The notes under the pieces: model-generated
What the model was told of the DNA's origin: nothing
What the model saw: the letters and a program-made list of their open reading frames with translations, nothing else
The model's database searches: none
Shown: in pieces, positions 63,317-64,000 of the stretch
Position numbering within the stretch: position 1 is the first letter of the stretch
How the letters are laid out: each line of letters begins with the position of its first letter
Program-made: the position numbers and the translations under genes
Source of the DNA: Pseudomonas wuhanensis
GTDB taxonomy: Bacteria > Pseudomonadota > Gammaproteobacteria > Pseudomonadales > Pseudomonadaceae
Direction: 5' to 3'
NCBI RefSeq assembly: GCF_030687395.1
Contig: NZ_CP117430.1
Coordinates: 2,790,001-2,854,000 of the forward strand
Length of the DNA: 64,000 bases

Positions 63317-64000
63317 TCATTGTTCGGCATCCTTCACGACACTGCGGCGACGGGCTTGGCCCAGGGTGCTCTGACGCGCGCTGCCGGCTTCACGCAGCGC
63401 GGCTTGAGCCTGGTCGCGACGGGTCTGTTGCAGTTGATTGAGTGGCTGCAGCAACTGGGCGACGCTGGTGTCGGCGTCCAGGGCGAGTTGCTCCAGCAGG
63501 CAGACGAACAGGCTGTCGAGCAGTTCGATGTAGGCACTGGCGTAACGCCCGGTGTCGTAGTCGTACACCACCAAAAGCCCTTCGCCGTCATCCACGACAT
63601 TGATCAGCAGGTCCACATCCGAAGCCTGTGGCTCCAGCGCTCGCTCGCTGATCGCCAGACCTGGCAATTGCAGGTCCTGTTGACGGGTGTTCTGCACCAC
63701 CAGTTTGACCTGGAAGAACGGTGTGTACCGCGCGTCCCGCTGCGGCAGCAGGTCGGCTACCAGCGCATCGAACGGCAAGTCCTGATGGGCAAAGGCATCC
63801 AGCGCCACACGTCGGGCATCGCTCAGCAGTTCATCAAATGTCTGCTCGGGCGTCACGCGGCAACGCAGCACCAACTGGTTGACGAAGAAGCCAACCATGT
63901 CTTCGGTCTGTTGCTGATGACGGTTGGCGATGTCGGTGCCCACCAGCAGGTCTTCACGTCCGGTCTGCTGATGCAGCAACACGTTCAGCGCACTGTGCAA
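63317..64000 (-). CDS. C-terminal end of an upstream NRPS (condensation domain), partial
   Basis: The visible ~227 residues are the second half of a normal peptide-bond-forming condensation domain: DLLVGTDIANRHQQQTEDMV, then GFFVNQLVLRC, AFAHQDLPFDALVADL and PFFQVKLVVQ. After it comes a short Arg/Gln-rich tail and a stop. This protein therefore ends with a condensation domain whose acceptor module is in the next protein, a split between C and A. Most of the gene lies beyond the window edge. The stop is 52 bases before the start of the terminal module. Confidence 0.88.
   Translation of the reverse strand: MHSALNVLLHQQTGREDLLVGTDIANRHQQQTEDMVGFFVNQLVLRCRVTPEQTFDELLSDARRVALDAFAHQDLPFDALVADLLPQRDARYTPFFQVKLVVQNTRQQDLQLPGLAISERALEPQASDVDLLINVVDDGEGLLVVYDYDTGRYASAYIELLDSLFVCLLEQLALDADTSVAQLLQPLNQLQQTRRDQAQAALREAGSARQSTLGQARRRSVVKDAEQ

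Noticed and set aside
1..64000. CRISPR arrays, tRNA or rRNA genes
   Set aside because: No regularly spaced direct repeats and no tRNA cloverleaf or rRNA sequence was noticed on reading; a dedicated tool could still find a small RNA.

Overview
The window looks like a chromosome segment of a denitrifying, plant- or soil-associated Pseudomonas of the fluorescens group, possibly the corrugata/brassicacearum/thivervalensis side. The reasons are the order narX-narL-dnr next to narK1-narK2-narGHJI-ppiC-moaA, REP/REPIN repeats of fluorescens type, a split nrdD with nrdG, a galacturonate cluster, and a siderophore-type NRPS end with fhuF and a PvdE-like exporter. The assignment comes from reading gene content only; no database was searched.

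Layout. 1-0.35 kb: 3' part of ubiT (oxygen-independent ubiquinone synthesis). 0.37-2.53 kb: a long, nested, imperfect inverted-repeat element interrupted by an IS256-family insertion sequence. 2.6-18.1 kb: anaerobic nitrate respiration. A DGC-domain protein, Dnr, NarL and NarX are on the minus strand; NarK1, NarK2, NarGHJI, a PpiC isomerase and MoaA are on the plus strand. An ANR/DNR-type box and NarL heptamers lie between the two arms. 18.2-21.2 kb: anaerobic ribonucleotide reductase, with the glycyl-radical tail encoded as a separate 55-residue protein and a perfect ANR box upstream. 21.2-24.4 kb: ftrABCD-type iron uptake operon under a Fur-like box. 24.4-25.2 kb: two small genes flanking another perfect ANR box. 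25.3-28.1 kb: a PL7 alginate-lyase-like gene, an S24-type phage repressor with four shared operator-like palindromes, and decayed remnants.

28.1-42.2 kb: a galacturonate/pectin catabolism cluster: FadR-type regulator, SMP-30 lactonase (UxuL-like), uronate dehydrogenase, KdgM-like porin, an enolase-superfamily enzyme, a complete oligopeptide-type ABC transporter with two paralogous binding proteins, a CHMI-like protein and a GH28 polygalacturonase. Three similar operator-like sites lie in front of its transcription units. About 30 small indels, almost all loss of one base from a short homopolymer, break ten genes between 30.1 and 41.2 kb. The rest of the window is essentially clean, so this is either a local sequence-quality problem or a freshly decaying locus.

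42.2-49.9 kb: a GABA-permease-like gene, fragments of an aldehyde dehydrogenase and an alpha/beta hydrolase, then a beta-lactamase-fold hydrolase, an outer-membrane porin, a PotF-like binding protein and a TetR regulator. 50.2-55.1 kb: GntR regulator, polar amino-acid ABC transporter and a cytoplasmic gamma-glutamyltransferase-family enzyme. 55.1-64 kb: siderophore-type locus with an SbmA/YddA-like ABC protein, FhuF, a PvdE-like exporter and the terminal NRPS module (degenerate condensation-like domain, A, T, TE), preceded by the C-terminal end of the upstream NRPS, which runs off the window.
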